The notes: generated by a model not told the origin, from the letters alone. Counted from the stretch's first letter, positions 1 through 7,461 are shown. The stretch: 19,591 nucleotides of DNA from Cocleimonas sp. (GCA_023146675.1 JAGLBQ010000167.1:1-19591); one strand, 5' to 3'. Program-made: numbers and translations.

Positions 1-209
1 TCGGCCATTTCTAGTGATACTTCATCCAAGGTTTCAGCGGATAAGTTCTTGCTTTGTTTGTCGGTTAGCCATTGAAAATGTTCCACTAGTTCTGCGCATT
101 CTACAATTAATGCCATCGAAAAATTCTTGGGTGAGTGAAATTGATCCCAGTCACGCTCTTTAGCGAACTCTCGTAATTCCTGTTTTATTGTGTCTAAATC
201 TTTTGCCAT
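1..209 (-). CDS. MazG-type nucleotide pyrophosphohydrolase (dCTP pyrophosphatase-like), 3' end off the window
   Basis: Only the first 69 codons are present; the rest lies beyond the left edge. Read on the minus strand the protein opens MAKDLDTIKQELREFAKERD and continues with W-D-Q-F-H and P-K-N-F, the signature of small all-alpha dCTP/dNTP pyrophosphatases related to human DCTPP1. The metal-binding pair is visible: E37-C-A-E40 and, at the cut edge, E67-M-A-(D70), matching the family's ExxE...ExxD. Enzymes of this family hydrolyse non-canonical or excess dNTPs to the monophosphate and pyrophosphate, cleaning the nucleotide pool. A strong Shine-Dalgarno sequence (AGAGGAG) precedes the ATG. The gene diverges from comM. 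The family call is firm; the exact substrate is inferred. Confidence 0.85.
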   Translation of the reverse strand, partial: MAKDLDTIKQELREFAKERDWDQFHSPKNFSMALIVECAELVEHFQWLTDKQSKNLSAETLDEVSLEMA

Positions 210-245
210 CTTATGACTCCTCTAACGTTTGTCGTAGTTAGCAAA

Positions 246-251
246 ATTATA
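246..251 (-). promoter_or_regulatory. -10 box for the leftward pyrophosphohydrolase gene
   Basis: A perfect TATAAT is read on the minus strand about 37 bases upstream of the ATG at 209, in the 118-bp divergent spacer with comM. No good -35 hexamer sits at 16-18 bases, so this is a partial promoter call. For the rightward comM gene only a weak candidate (-35-like TTGATA at 266-271) is seen. Confidence 0.35.
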
Positions 252-327
252 CCTCTTATCTCTGATTGATACGGCACTGGTATTGCTTTTGTTAAGGTCA
301 TTATTCACCCCTAAGAACTAAACAATC

Positions 328-1854
328 ATGAGCTTAGCCTTAGTATACAGTCGTACCAATGATGGAATTCATGCACCCGAAGTCATCGTGGAAGTTGATT
401 TAAGTGCGGGTCTGCCTGGTTTATCCATTGTTGGCTTACCAGAAACAGCGGTTAAAGAAAGCAAAGATCGTGTGCGTGCCGCTATTATCAACTCACGCTT
501 TGAGTTTCCTAATAATCGGATTACCATTAATCTTGCGCCTGCGGATATTCCTAAAGACGGAGGGCGTTTTGATTTACCCATTGCGCTGGGTATTCTAGCG
601 GCATCAGGGCAGATTCCTGAGCAGTCTTTGGCAGGGTATGAATTTATCGGCGAGCTATCGTTAGGGGGGCAATTACGCAAAGTTAAAGGGGTTTTGCCCA
701 CTGCCTTTGCAGCGGATAAAAAACAACGCGCTCTGTTTGTTCCCGAAGAAAATGCCAATGAAGCCAGTCTAATTTCATCTCTATCAGTCTACACGGCGAA
801 TCATTTATTAAAAATAACGGAACATCTCAATGATACGCAGCGATTATCTCCCTATGAGCGTGAAGATGTTGATAATAGCAAGCAATTTAGTGTTGATTTA
901 AATGAAGTGAAAGGGCAGTTTCAAGCCAAACGAGCATTAGAAATTGCTGCGGCGGGTTCTCATAATCTATTAATGATTGGACCGCCAGGCACGGGAAAGA
1001 CTATGTTGGCAACACGCTTGGCAACCATATTGCCGCCAATGACAGATGAAGAGGCATTAGAATCTGCAACCATCGCATCTATTAGTAATCAGGGCTTTAG
1101 CTATCGGCAATGGGGACAGCGTCCTGTGCGTGAACCGCATCATACATCTTCTGGTGTAGCGTTAGTGGGGGGTGGATCACAAGTGCGCCCTGGTGAGATT
1201 TCATTGGCGCATAATGGTATTTTATTTTTAGATGAATTAACGGAGTTTGACCGCAAAGTATTGGAGGTGTTGCGAGAGCCGTTGGAAACAGGAAAAATTA
1301 CTATTTCACGCGCAGCAAGACAGGCAACCTACCCTGCAAAGTTTCAATTAATCGCTGCGATGAATCCCTGTCCACAAGGATATGATTGTGACTTAAAAGA
1401 TAACTGCCAATGTTCTTTAGAACAACAGCGGCGCTATCGTTCCAAACTTTCAGCTCCTTTTTTAGACCGTATTGATTTACAAATAGAAGTTCCACGCTTA
1501 TCCCGTGAAGATTTACAGCGTCCCGCAGAGTGTGAAAGCAGTGAGGAGGTGAAACAGCGCGTTGTCGCTGCGCGTGATAGGCAACAAAATCGGCAAGGTA
1601 TGGCGAATCGCTTTTTAGGCAATAAGGCGATAGAGCAATACTGTAAATTATCACCACAGGATGAGGCGTTAATCGCGCAAGTATTAGAAAAATTTAAACT
1701 ATCCGCTCGTGCTTATCACCGTATTTTAAAAGTTGCACGTACTATCGCTGATCTGGCAGGTTGTGAGGATATTCAAACCATGCATCTTAGCGAAGCGGTT
1801 AGTTATCGCTCTATGGATCGGCTGATTGCGGCGCAGGCACCTGCTAGTCAATAG
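328..1854 (+). CDS. comM: YifB/ComM family Mg-chelatase-like AAA+ ATPase
   Basis: Full-length 508-residue member of the YifB/ComM family, which is usually about 500 residues. Domain order is an N-terminal ChlI-like (Lon protease S5-fold-like) domain at about residues 5-170, an AAA+ core at about 190-400 and a C-terminal Mg-chelatase helical domain at about 400-500. Walker A GPPGTGKT is at 218-225 and Walker B ILFLDE at 298-303; an arginine-rich LDRID segment follows. ComM is known as a hexameric helicase that promotes branch migration during natural transformation, so it may support integration of foreign DNA here; that role is inferred from the family. The start has no clear Shine-Dalgarno sequence. 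The gene is alone on its strand and followed by an intrinsic terminator. Confidence 0.95.
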   Translation: MSLALVYSRTNDGIHAPEVIVEVDLSAGLPGLSIVGLPETAVKESKDRVRAAIINSRFEFPNNRITINLAPADIPKDGGRFDLPIALGILAASGQIPEQSLAGYEFIGELSLGGQLRKVKGVLPTAFAADKKQRALFVPEENANEASLISSLSVYTANHLLKITEHLNDTQRLSPYEREDVDNSKQFSVDLNEVKGQFQAKRALEIAAAGSHNLLMIGPPGTGKTMLATRLATILPPMTDEEALESATIASISNQGFSYRQWGQRPVREPHHTSSGVALVGGGSQVRPGEISLAHNGILFLDELTEFDRKVLEVLREPLETGKITISRAARQATYPAKFQLIAAMNPCPQGYDCDLKDNCQCSLEQQRRYRSKLSAPFLDRIDLQIEVPRLSREDLQRPAECESSEEVKQRVVAARDRQQNRQGMANRFLGNKAIEQYCKLSPQDEALIAQVLEKFKLSARAYHRILKVARTIADLAGCEDIQTMHLSEAVSYRSMDRLIAAQAPASQ

Positions 1855-1880
1855 TATGACGAAATAACGGCTGCTCCCTT

Positions 1881-1906
1881 TATATCTGCGAGAGATATAT
1901 TTTTTT
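1881..1906 (+). terminator. Intrinsic terminator after comM
   Basis: The 7-bp stem TATATCT (1881-1887) / AGATATA (1893-1899) closes a GCGAG loop and runs straight into seven T residues (1900-1906). It lies 26 bases after the comM stop, between convergent genes. The stem is A/T-rich and therefore weak, but placement and T-run fit. Confidence 0.65.
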
Positions 1907-1935
1907 GTACCGCTTTAAGTTGATAGCTGAAATAA

Positions 1936-2379
1936 CTACTCAGGTATCATTGCGGTACCATAAGCTAATACTTCTACAGAGCCGACGGATTTGCCTCTGC
2001 CTTTATAAATAGAGACCGTTTCATATTTAATATTGAGTATCAATGTTGCATTTTGTTCTGCGGCACTTTCTTTCATGCGTAATAATGCTTCCCTTCTGGC
2101 ACGATCTAGTAGTGTTTCATAAGAGGTTACGCGTCCGCCAAAGAAATTATGTAATGCGGCAAGGAAGCGTTTAAAATAATCAACAGAAATAGTCACACTC
2201 CCTAAAACAAGTTGTTGCTGAAAATCACCCACAGAAGGCGGTGTTTTAATCGCAATAGCGGGTAGCTTATTGAGTTTTTTTTCACGTTCTATAATTGATA
2301 TATAGTGTTTTTTTTCAAGATAAGTGCCAATAAAATAAGTGACTATCAGTAAAACCAAAATAAAGATGAGTTGATACAT
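1936..2379 (-). CDS. Membrane-anchored YbjQ-family (UPF0145) protein
   Basis: 147 residues. Residues 2-20 form a hydrophobic helix (LIFILVLLIVTYFIG), followed by a basic linker. From about residue 55 to the end it matches the YbjQ fold: N-F-F-G-G-R at about 88-93, the Y-x-x-L-L helix with R-R-E-A, and a closing beta-strand with Y-G-T-A. Pfam calls this family putative heavy-metal-binding on structural grounds; the biochemical function is unsettled. The canonical GANAI segment is replaced by N-A-T-L-I. It starts 3 bp after the stop of a second YbjQ gene and is the last gene of a three-gene leftward operon. Domain call is firm; function unknown. Confidence 0.8.
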   Translation of the reverse strand: MYQLIFILVLLIVTYFIGTYLEKKHYISIIEREKKLNKLPAIAIKTPPSVGDFQQQLVLGSVTISVDYFKRFLAALHNFFGGRVTSYETLLDRARREALLRMKESAAEQNATLILNIKYETVSIYKGRGKSVGSVEVLAYGTAMIPE

Positions 2380-2382
2380 AAT

Positions 2383-2697
2383 TTATTCCAAAATGACGGC
2401 AGTACCATAAACATAAATCTCTGCTGCACCTTGGGCAATGCTAGAGGTGGAGAAGCGCACATTGATAATAGCATTTGCGCCAAGTGCCTCCGCTTGTTTT
2501 TCTAAGCGTTGCATTGCTTCTTCGCGTGATTCTTGTAATAGCTCGGTATAGCCGACCAGCTCACCACCAAACAGGTTTTTTACGCTTGCCATAATATCGC
2601 GTCCAACGTGCTTGGCACGTACTGAACTGCCCTGAACCAAACCAAGATGTTTAATGATGGTTTTATTTGGCAGAATTTCTAAGTTGCTGATTAGCAT
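2383..2697 (-). CDS. YbjQ-family (UPF0145) protein, soluble
   Basis: 104 residues, the usual length for stand-alone YbjQ proteins. It carries the family pattern clearly: L-F-G-G-E-L and Y-T-E-L-L, then S-R-E-E-A helix, then GANAIINVRF, T-S-S-I and the terminal Y-G-T-A-V. No membrane segment or signal peptide is seen, so it is probably cytoplasmic. E. coli YbjQ forms a pentameric ring of unclear function. It is a paralogue of the next gene downstream; the two keep the same C-terminal half but differ at the N-terminus. Predicted to be co-transcribed with both neighbours (27 bp and 3 bp gaps). Confidence 0.85.
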   Translation of the reverse strand: MLISNLEILPNKTIIKHLGLVQGSSVRAKHVGRDIMASVKNLFGGELVGYTELLQESREEAMQRLEKQAEALGANAIINVRFSTSSIAQGAAEIYVYGTAVILE

Positions 2698-2724
2698 AAT
2701 ATCTAAACTCTTCTATCTGATAAT

Positions 2725-3834
2725 TTAATAACTATTGTCAATAGCTACTCGTCTATTTTGAACCTTTTTAAGGATACTAGGAATATGTTTTTTCAAGCTC
2801 CGATTCATTGAGGTGATCGCGTAATCATTCTTTTTCAAGCCTAGCTTTCTGCCTAATAATGCCGACTCTAATGCAAATAATAACTGATCAAAATAATGTC
2901 TATTCTGTATTTCTGCTTCCTTCCAATAATCAATCACTCTAATGAGTGGTCCTTCCAAATCTCTGTTCTCTTCTAGATGCTCTCTATTTTTCTCTTGGCG
3001 CTGCTCTGTAATGGCTATTTCATCCACTAGTTTTTCCATTCCCTGATGAACATTTGAATTTATTGTTTTTGAATAGGCAAGAAGCGTCCCGATGAGTTTG
3101 GGTTTAAATTTAGGCGTATTACGTGATCCTTTTTCTGTTTGTTGTTTTTTTCTGCCAAGTTTCTTTTGACTGCTAGCAAGATCATCACGAACCATTTCAT
3201 GAACGTTGATAATGAGTTTTCTGAAGGTTTTTAGATCACGATTAACACGCTTATCGAGCTTAACGGCAGTTCGGGAGAACTTAATATCAACCGTTTTTTG
3301 GTTCATCGTGTCATGTGCAATCCATGCGCGTCTAATGTCTTTTTTGACAGATTTTTGTTTTTTTCTCAACTCATACGCCCCATCACTCCATGTTTTTTTA
3401 GCACGAATTAATAGGCTGGAGTGGCGCGGATGCTCATCAATTAAGTCATCAATATCTGCTAATACAACCTTCATATCGCTGATTTCAGCATCCACGGCAT
3501 CCAAAGAATGTACTAATGGTTTATAAACTTTAAGTGTGAAATTATGGATTTTTTCTTTATTATCAGAACTAAAAATACTGCGACCAAGGTTCCAATCTGT
3601 CCATTGCGTCTCTGTATCATCACTTGCAACATCACTTCCAATATTATCAACACTTTCAGATATATGCCAAAGAGCAAAAAGAAGAAGTCCTAATAAAGCG
3701 ATCGCAATTAGAAAAAGTTGTTCGCTCGACATGTTAGGATTTTTATTACGCATTCTTTTTACAAATAGATACCAACCTATGAGTAAAGCAATTGCAAAAA
3801 TAATAAAAATGCCAGTTAAAATAGTAGCAAGCAT
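2725..3834 (-). CDS. Two-TM coiled-coil membrane protein, unrecognised
   Basis: 369 residues, family not recognised. Two hydrophobic helices at about residues 5-24 and 39-58 are joined by a short basic loop (KRMRNKN). After them comes an acidic stretch (about 68-80) and then a long, charged, helical region rich in K, E, R and L up to the C-terminus, with heptad-like spacing between about 110 and 310 (for example E-Q-R-Q-E-K-N-R-E-H-L-E-E-N). The two helices probably form a hairpin with the bulk in the cytoplasm. It is the first gene of an operon with two YbjQ proteins, which suggests they act at the same membrane site. Weak SD (AGG) 9 bases before ATG. Confidence 0.7.
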   Translation of the reverse strand: MLATILTGIFIIFAIALLIGWYLFVKRMRNKNPNMSSEQLFLIAIALLGLLLFALWHISESVDNIGSDVASDDTETQWTDWNLGRSIFSSDNKEKIHNFTLKVYKPLVHSLDAVDAEISDMKVVLADIDDLIDEHPRHSSLLIRAKKTWSDGAYELRKKQKSVKKDIRRAWIAHDTMNQKTVDIKFSRTAVKLDKRVNRDLKTFRKLIINVHEMVRDDLASSQKKLGRKKQQTEKGSRNTPKFKPKLIGTLLAYSKTINSNVHQGMEKLVDEIAITEQRQEKNREHLEENRDLEGPLIRVIDYWKEAEIQNRHYFDQLLFALESALLGRKLGLKKNDYAITSMNRSLKKHIPSILKKVQNRRVAIDNSY

Positions 3835-3892
3835 TAATGAGCCTGTGATTTTTATGGTTAGTTAGAAACTCAACTCTCAGTCCTTGAGGCTG

Positions 3893-3898
3893 ATTATA
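3893..3898 (-). promoter_or_regulatory. -10 box for the coiled-coil/YbjQ operon
   Basis: A perfect minus-strand TATAAT lies 59 bases upstream of the ATG at 3834 and just after the terminator of the gene before it. No convincing -35 is seen. Position makes it the likely operon promoter. Confidence 0.35.
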
Positions 3899-3912
3899 AC
3901 TATATACAATAC

Positions 3913-3943
3913 AAAAAAAGGGCTGAATTATCAGCCCTTTTTT
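3913..3943 (-). terminator. Bidirectional-type intrinsic terminator
   Basis: Perfect 7-bp stem GGGCTGA (3920-3926) / TCAGCCC (3931-3937) with ATTA loop, flanked by seven A (3913-3919) and six T (3938-3943). On the minus strand it ends transcription 22 bases past the stop of the secreted protein gene; its symmetry would also stop rightward reading. Confidence 0.9.
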
Positions 3944-3964
3944 AGCATTATTTTAAGTGATACC

Positions 3965-4861
3965 TTAATAATCGAACATTGGATTATGATCATGCTGATT
4001 TTGATGACGATTATTATAATGTTTATTGCGATAATCGTTACGATTCATTCCTGGAGGATAAGGCGCATAACTCTCTTTTGGCCAGAAACGATTCTGAGGC
4101 TCTCTTGGACGATCATAGCATTGAATCACCCCACGTTTACATAATGTACTGCGCCACTCGTATTTATAGAAATGCTTTACTGTTGCTTGATGTCGTGCTT
4201 TGAAAGCTACTTTGACTGTGGGTGAATATTCCTCTCGACCAAAGCCTGTTCCTGCTTCATCTGCTTGAGCTGCTTGAGCTGACGGTGCAGGTCTTGCTCT
4301 TTTGCTATTAAATGAATTTGATTGATTCTCACGATACATGACACGTGGCTTTTCATCATAGACGGCTAGTGCAATGACACCCATTGCTGATTTATCCTGC
4401 CATGCTGTTGCATAGGAGTTAGCCGTAGAGGTAAAAAAGAAACGATTCACACGGTTTTTAGCGGTACGCCATCCTTTGTAAGTTGCCGTTTCATAAGGAT
4501 TAAGAATATACATTTTTTCATGTTTCCCTAACCACGACTTTTTGCCTGTCAAAATATTGCGTCCATCAACCGCAATAATGACGCCAACACGACGATTAGA
4601 CATATTACGTAAACGCAAACTATAACGTTTCCCTCGTTTAGCTTGTACATAAGCACGCTTTACGTTATGCGCTTTATTGCCTGTGGTAATTTGTCGAAAT
4701 ACCCTACCTCTATCATCAATAATATCCACACGAATGGGGGAGTAATTAGGATTAATCCGCGTTGCTTCGGCTGTTGTCACCACCATTAGAGACGTCGCTA
4801 TTAAGAAAATAATCTGAAAGAATGTTAGGTTGATGATCTTTTTTGTTGTTTTAGAAACCAT
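3965..4861 (-). CDS. Secreted protein of unknown function
   Basis: 298 residues. It has a basic N-terminus, a hydrophobic core at residues 12-28 and a signal-peptidase site after A-E-A (31-33), so it is exported. The mature part contains a conserved-looking globular block at about 75-170: V-D-G-R-N, N-P-Y-E-T-A-T-Y-K-G-W-R, N-R-F-F-F-T and S-A-M-G-V-I-A-L-A-V. I recall this block only from uncharacterised bacterial proteins. Two cysteines (L-C-K and Q-C-Y, about 242-249) may form a disulfide. The last 50 residues are low-complexity, rich in N, H, R, P and Y. A strong SD (AAGGAG) precedes the ATG. The gene is monocistronic, ending in its own terminator. Confidence 0.75.
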   Translation of the reverse strand: MVSKTTKKIINLTFFQIIFLIATSLMVVTTAEATRINPNYSPIRVDIIDDRGRVFRQITTGNKAHNVKRAYVQAKRGKRYSLRLRNMSNRRVGVIIAVDGRNILTGKKSWLGKHEKMYILNPYETATYKGWRTAKNRVNRFFFTSTANSYATAWQDKSAMGVIALAVYDEKPRVMYRENQSNSFNSKRARPAPSAQAAQADEAGTGFGREEYSPTVKVAFKARHQATVKHFYKYEWRSTLCKRGVIQCYDRPREPQNRFWPKESYAPYPPGMNRNDYRNKHYNNRHQNQHDHNPMFDY

Positions 4862-5055
4862 ATTGGAAACTCCTTACTGTTGTGAATACTCGCATTGTAA
4901 AGGGCTGACACTTTCACCCCTTATATACTAAGGACACAGTATTGAGGCTTTTGTTCCAATTTTGCACTCGGTGATAAAATAATTTTACTACTAACATAGT
5001 TAAAATCTTTTAAATACTATCACTTTGAATACAGATTCATTGCTTACTAACTGAT

Positions 5056-5080
5056 ACAATATTGTAAAATTGACAATTTT
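5056..5080. promoter_or_regulatory. Two abutting palindromes, operator-like
   Basis: ACAATATTGT (5056-5065, perfect 10-bp palindrome) is directly followed by AAAATTGACAATTTT (5066-5080, 7-bp arms around one A). Both lie in the divergent spacer. They could be regulator sites, but A/T-rich palindromes arise easily by chance. Confidence 0.25.
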
Positions 5081-5119
5081 AAGATAGAAATACTGGAGTT
5101 TTCAGCATTTTTCATTTTC

Positions 5120-5213
5120 AGTTGACACTTTACTCATTGAAATCGGCGGCTTTATCCCCGAGTTAGATGAGGGTAGGCGAGGCTAAAGCCATTGATTCCA
5201 TAAAGTGTAAACT
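5120..5213. repeat. MITE-like element with terminal inverted repeats
   Basis: 94 bp bounded by 13-bp inverted ends, AGTTGACACTTTA (5120-5132) and the reverse complement of AGTTTACACTTTA (5201-5213), one mismatch. Inside is a second inverted pair, GGCTTTA (5148-5154) / TAAAGCC (5184-5190), and CCC/GGG nearer the centre, so the whole can fold as a long interrupted hairpin. The interior (5145-5190) is visibly more G/C-rich than its surroundings. No ORF and no obvious target-site duplication is seen. Confidence 0.45.
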
Positions 5214-5324
5214 ATTTTTTAAATAGATGAAGAATACTGAGTTTTCACTCCTTTTGTTAATATTTCAGCTTAAATTGATAGTCACAAAATTCTAATGAAA
5301 AATATATAGGGGCTTGACGTATTA

Positions 5325-6023
5325 ATGGAAAATGCACTCTCAATAATTGTAGTTCTAGGTGGACTATTATTTATTTATAGCTTTATAAAATATGCACTAA
5401 CAGGATTTCGCTATCATCCAATAACAGGTCTACTTGCTCTAATACCTGTAGTGAATATTATTACATTGCCTACGTTGATGGATGGCAAAATCATTCGCTT
5501 GATTCTTTTTGGGCTTCTTGGTCTATTGTTCGCTATTGCAGCTTGGTTTTTAGGTGCTGAAAAATCTATATATCAGCATGTATCCGCATTACGCGGTCAG
5601 TCTGTTCCAGTTTCCAGTACAAGAATAGCTACTGGCAGTGAGCAAAACATAATGGGGTCTGGCGCTAATGTACTGACTCCATCTGCTCAATCAACAGATC
5701 TAATTAAAAATAACGGCTCAACAGAAACAATTGTTACGGGATCTAATATGCAAATAGTTCCCAAGTCTGTTCATCTAGTTAACCTACCCAAGAAAGCGCT
5801 CTACAATATGCTGTTTATTGATGCGCCAGTGAAACAGTTAAGCACCCTACAAGGACGCACAGTGCGCATAGTGACTAATGAAGATTCCGTGGTAGAAGGA
5901 CGCTTGCAAAAAACATCAAGCTCAAGTGTCTTTATCAGCAAAACAGGCGATGGAAATACTGCCTATGAAATGTTAATTAGTAATATTAAAAAGATACAAG
6001 TCTTAATCAAACGCAGTCAATAA
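5325..6023 (+). CDS. Membrane protein with possible Sm-like C-terminal domain
   Basis: 232 residues, no named family recognised. Three hydrophobic helices lie at about residues 4-26, 33-50 and 57-78. A polar, Ser/Thr/Asn-rich linker covers about 88-150. The last 65 residues look like a small beta-barrel: L-Q-G-R-T-V-R-I-V, then E-D-S-V-V-E-G-R-L, S-S-V-F-I-S, and a final I-S-N-I-K-K-I-Q-V-L. That strand order and the G-R-L turn resemble LSm/Hfq-type or SH3-like domains; this is pattern recognition, not a proven match. Stop and the next start (YcgL-domain gene) are 4 bp apart, so the pair is probably co-translated. SD is weak (AGGGG, about 13 bases upstream). Confidence 0.65.
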   Translation: MENALSIIVVLGGLLFIYSFIKYALTGFRYHPITGLLALIPVVNIITLPTLMDGKIIRLILFGLLGLLFAIAAWFLGAEKSIYQHVSALRGQSVPVSSTRIATGSEQNIMGSGANVLTPSAQSTDLIKNNGSTETIVTGSNMQIVPKSVHLVNLPKKALYNMLFIDAPVKQLSTLQGRTVRIVTNEDSVVEGRLQKTSSSSVFISKTGDGNTAYEMLISNIKKIQVLIKRSQ

Positions 6024-6027
6024 ATCT

Positions 6028-6336
6028 ATGCCTGAAACCTCTGTACCATCGACGATGTCTTGCTTTGTCTATCGTAGCAAGCGAAATAATGAAATGTATT
6101 TGTATCTGCCTGAAAGAGAACAGTTTGAAAAAGTGCCCGAGTCATTATTAAAACTCGTTGGTGACGTTGAGTTTTCTTTTGAGTTTATATTAAACACTGA
6201 GCGCAAACTATTACGCTATGAATCAACAGAAGTCATGCGTAATTTACAGGATAATGGCTTTTTCCTGCAAATGCCGCCTAATCGTTATCGCTCGGATAGT
6301 GACGGTGAATTAGGGGCTAATCTTCAAGGGTTTTAG
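6028..6336 (+). CDS. YcgL-domain protein
   Basis: 102 residues as drawn. It matches the YcgL domain: C-F-V-Y-R-S-K-R, M-Y-L-Y-L-P, F-E-K-V-P-E-S-L-L-K, then L-x-x-x-R-K-L and the closing N-G-F-F-L-Q-M-P-P. The family is small, mostly gammaproteobacterial, often near rnd (RNase D), and has no firm function. The family usually begins just before the C-F-V-Y-R block, so the second ATG at 6055 (93 residues) may be the true start; neither ATG has a good SD, and the first one is placed for translational coupling to the upstream stop. Its partner here is a membrane protein rather than rnd. Confidence 0.88.
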   Translation: MPETSVPSTMSCFVYRSKRNNEMYLYLPEREQFEKVPESLLKLVGDVEFSFEFILNTERKLLRYESTEVMRNLQDNGFFLQMPPNRYRSDSDGELGANLQGF

Positions 6337-6371
6337 ACTGAGTAAAGAGAAACAGATTATCGCTGTTCTTT

Positions 6372-7439
6372 TTATTTATTATCTTTTGGATTAATTATCC
6401 ACACTTCACGTTGCTCTGGTTCAGCGATATATTTCCCTTTACTCTTCGGAAAATCCATAACAGTTTGATATAAACCCTGTACAACCATTGCCATAGCTCC
6501 ATAGTTTAGCTTGTTAGCGGTGTCATTGAGCGTATTATAGTGTTTGTATCTATAACTTGTTGTATCGCTAATATGTAGCGCAGGATAACCGTGCTTCCAG
6601 TAATTAATATGATCAGAATTTGCAATATTGGGAAATATCTCTGGCGCGGTGACAGAATGTACGGCTAGGTTACTGGCTTTTTTAAAACTCTTTTTAATTT
6701 GGCGTAGATGCATAAAATCTTGCAGATGGCTGGTGATATTTATAAAGTTACCTCTTGTGGGATAAACAAGCTTCATAAAAGAAAAAGGGTATTTCTGTGA
6801 GTTAGATTCGCTGGTGAAATAACCAACACTATCCACTGAAATCATTAATTTTACGTCTCTATTTTTTTTCTTTAGCATTTTTGCATGCTTAAAGCTGCCC
6901 ATGTCTTTTGTTCCTAAGACAGAGCCTTCTGATAGTGCATAGGCGACTAATTCAACGCGTATTGGTAACTCTTTTTCAACAATTGATAATGCACGTGCTA
7001 ATTCAATTAACGTGGCGACACCGCTGGCATTATTATCTGCGCCAGGAAAGGAATTGCGTGTATCATAATGCGCCCCAATAACCACTGTTTCTGCGGTTGC
7101 AGGCCCTAAGCTAAAGATGATATTACTATAGCGTCCACCACCCATTGTCCAGAAGGGTTGATACTTAGGTTTTCTTCCTGAGGTCTGACCTGCTTTTGTT
7201 AACTGTCGGTAGATATAATGTGCTGCGGGACGAATGCCTTCGAAATCTGGGGTGCGTGGTGCATAGGTTTGTGATAACTCTTCAACATGCTTTTGTAATA
7301 TTGCACTGTCTATTTCAGGAACACTGCTTTGACCAAAAAAAGAAAATACGGGTTGTGTAATGCCAAACCAAACCAGTAGCCCTGCAACTAAAAAAGCGAT
7401 GAGAAAATCAAAGGTTGTATTTATTATTTCTGAGGTCAT
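6372..7439 (-). CDS. M28-family zinc peptidase-like membrane protein
   Basis: 355 residues. A hydrophobic helix at about 10-31 anchors the protein, with the peptidase domain predicted outside the cytoplasm. M28 metal ligands are seen in order: H124-Y-D126, D135 (in A-D-N-N-A-S-G), E171, D203 (V-D-S-V-G) and H277 (S-D-H-I-N-Y-W). In the family the residue before the Glu ligand is the general-base Glu (an E-E pair); here it is Ser170, in A-L-S-E-G-S. The zinc site is thus intact but the usual base is missing, so peptidase activity is doubtful or uses another residue. Convergent with the YcgL-domain gene, 35 bp apart. The SD-like GAAGGA is unusually far (about 14-16 bases) from the ATG. Confidence 0.85.
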   Translation of the reverse strand: MTSEIINTTFDFLIAFLVAGLLVWFGITQPVFSFFGQSSVPEIDSAILQKHVEELSQTYAPRTPDFEGIRPAAHYIYRQLTKAGQTSGRKPKYQPFWTMGGGRYSNIIFSLGPATAETVVIGAHYDTRNSFPGADNNASGVATLIELARALSIVEKELPIRVELVAYALSEGSVLGTKDMGSFKHAKMLKKKNRDVKLMISVDSVGYFTSESNSQKYPFSFMKLVYPTRGNFINITSHLQDFMHLRQIKKSFKKASNLAVHSVTAPEIFPNIANSDHINYWKHGYPALHISDTTSYRYKHYNTLNDTANKLNYGAMAMVVQGLYQTVMDFPKSKGKYIAEPEQREVWIINPKDNK

Positions 7440-7461
7440 TAGTGTGGGTATATCCTTCTTT

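Larger units (their letters stand above)
4862..5324. other. 463-bp gene-free divergent region
   Basis: It separates the leftward secreted-protein gene from the rightward membrane-protein gene. It holds the SD of the former, two adjacent dyads (5056-5080) and a MITE-like inverted-repeat element (5120-5213), listed separately. No ORF of note and no clear promoter pair was found. Confidence 0.6.

Noticed and set aside
369..758. Antisense open frame inside comM
   Set aside because: It is the shadow of a strongly coding comM frame, has no ribosome site and gives a low-complexity product with no family features.
3206..3865. Two rightward open frames opposite the coiled-coil gene
   Set aside because: They mirror the coding frame on the other strand and give Ser/Leu-rich products without start signals.
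3884..4203. Rightward open frames opposite the 3' end of the secreted-protein gene
   Set aside because: They are antisense to a gene with signal peptide, SD and terminator, and one begins inside the terminator region.
4261..4278. Direct repeat CTGCTTGAG x2
   Set aside because: It encodes a short Ala-Gln-Ala repeat inside a low-complexity part of the secreted protein; two units are not notable.
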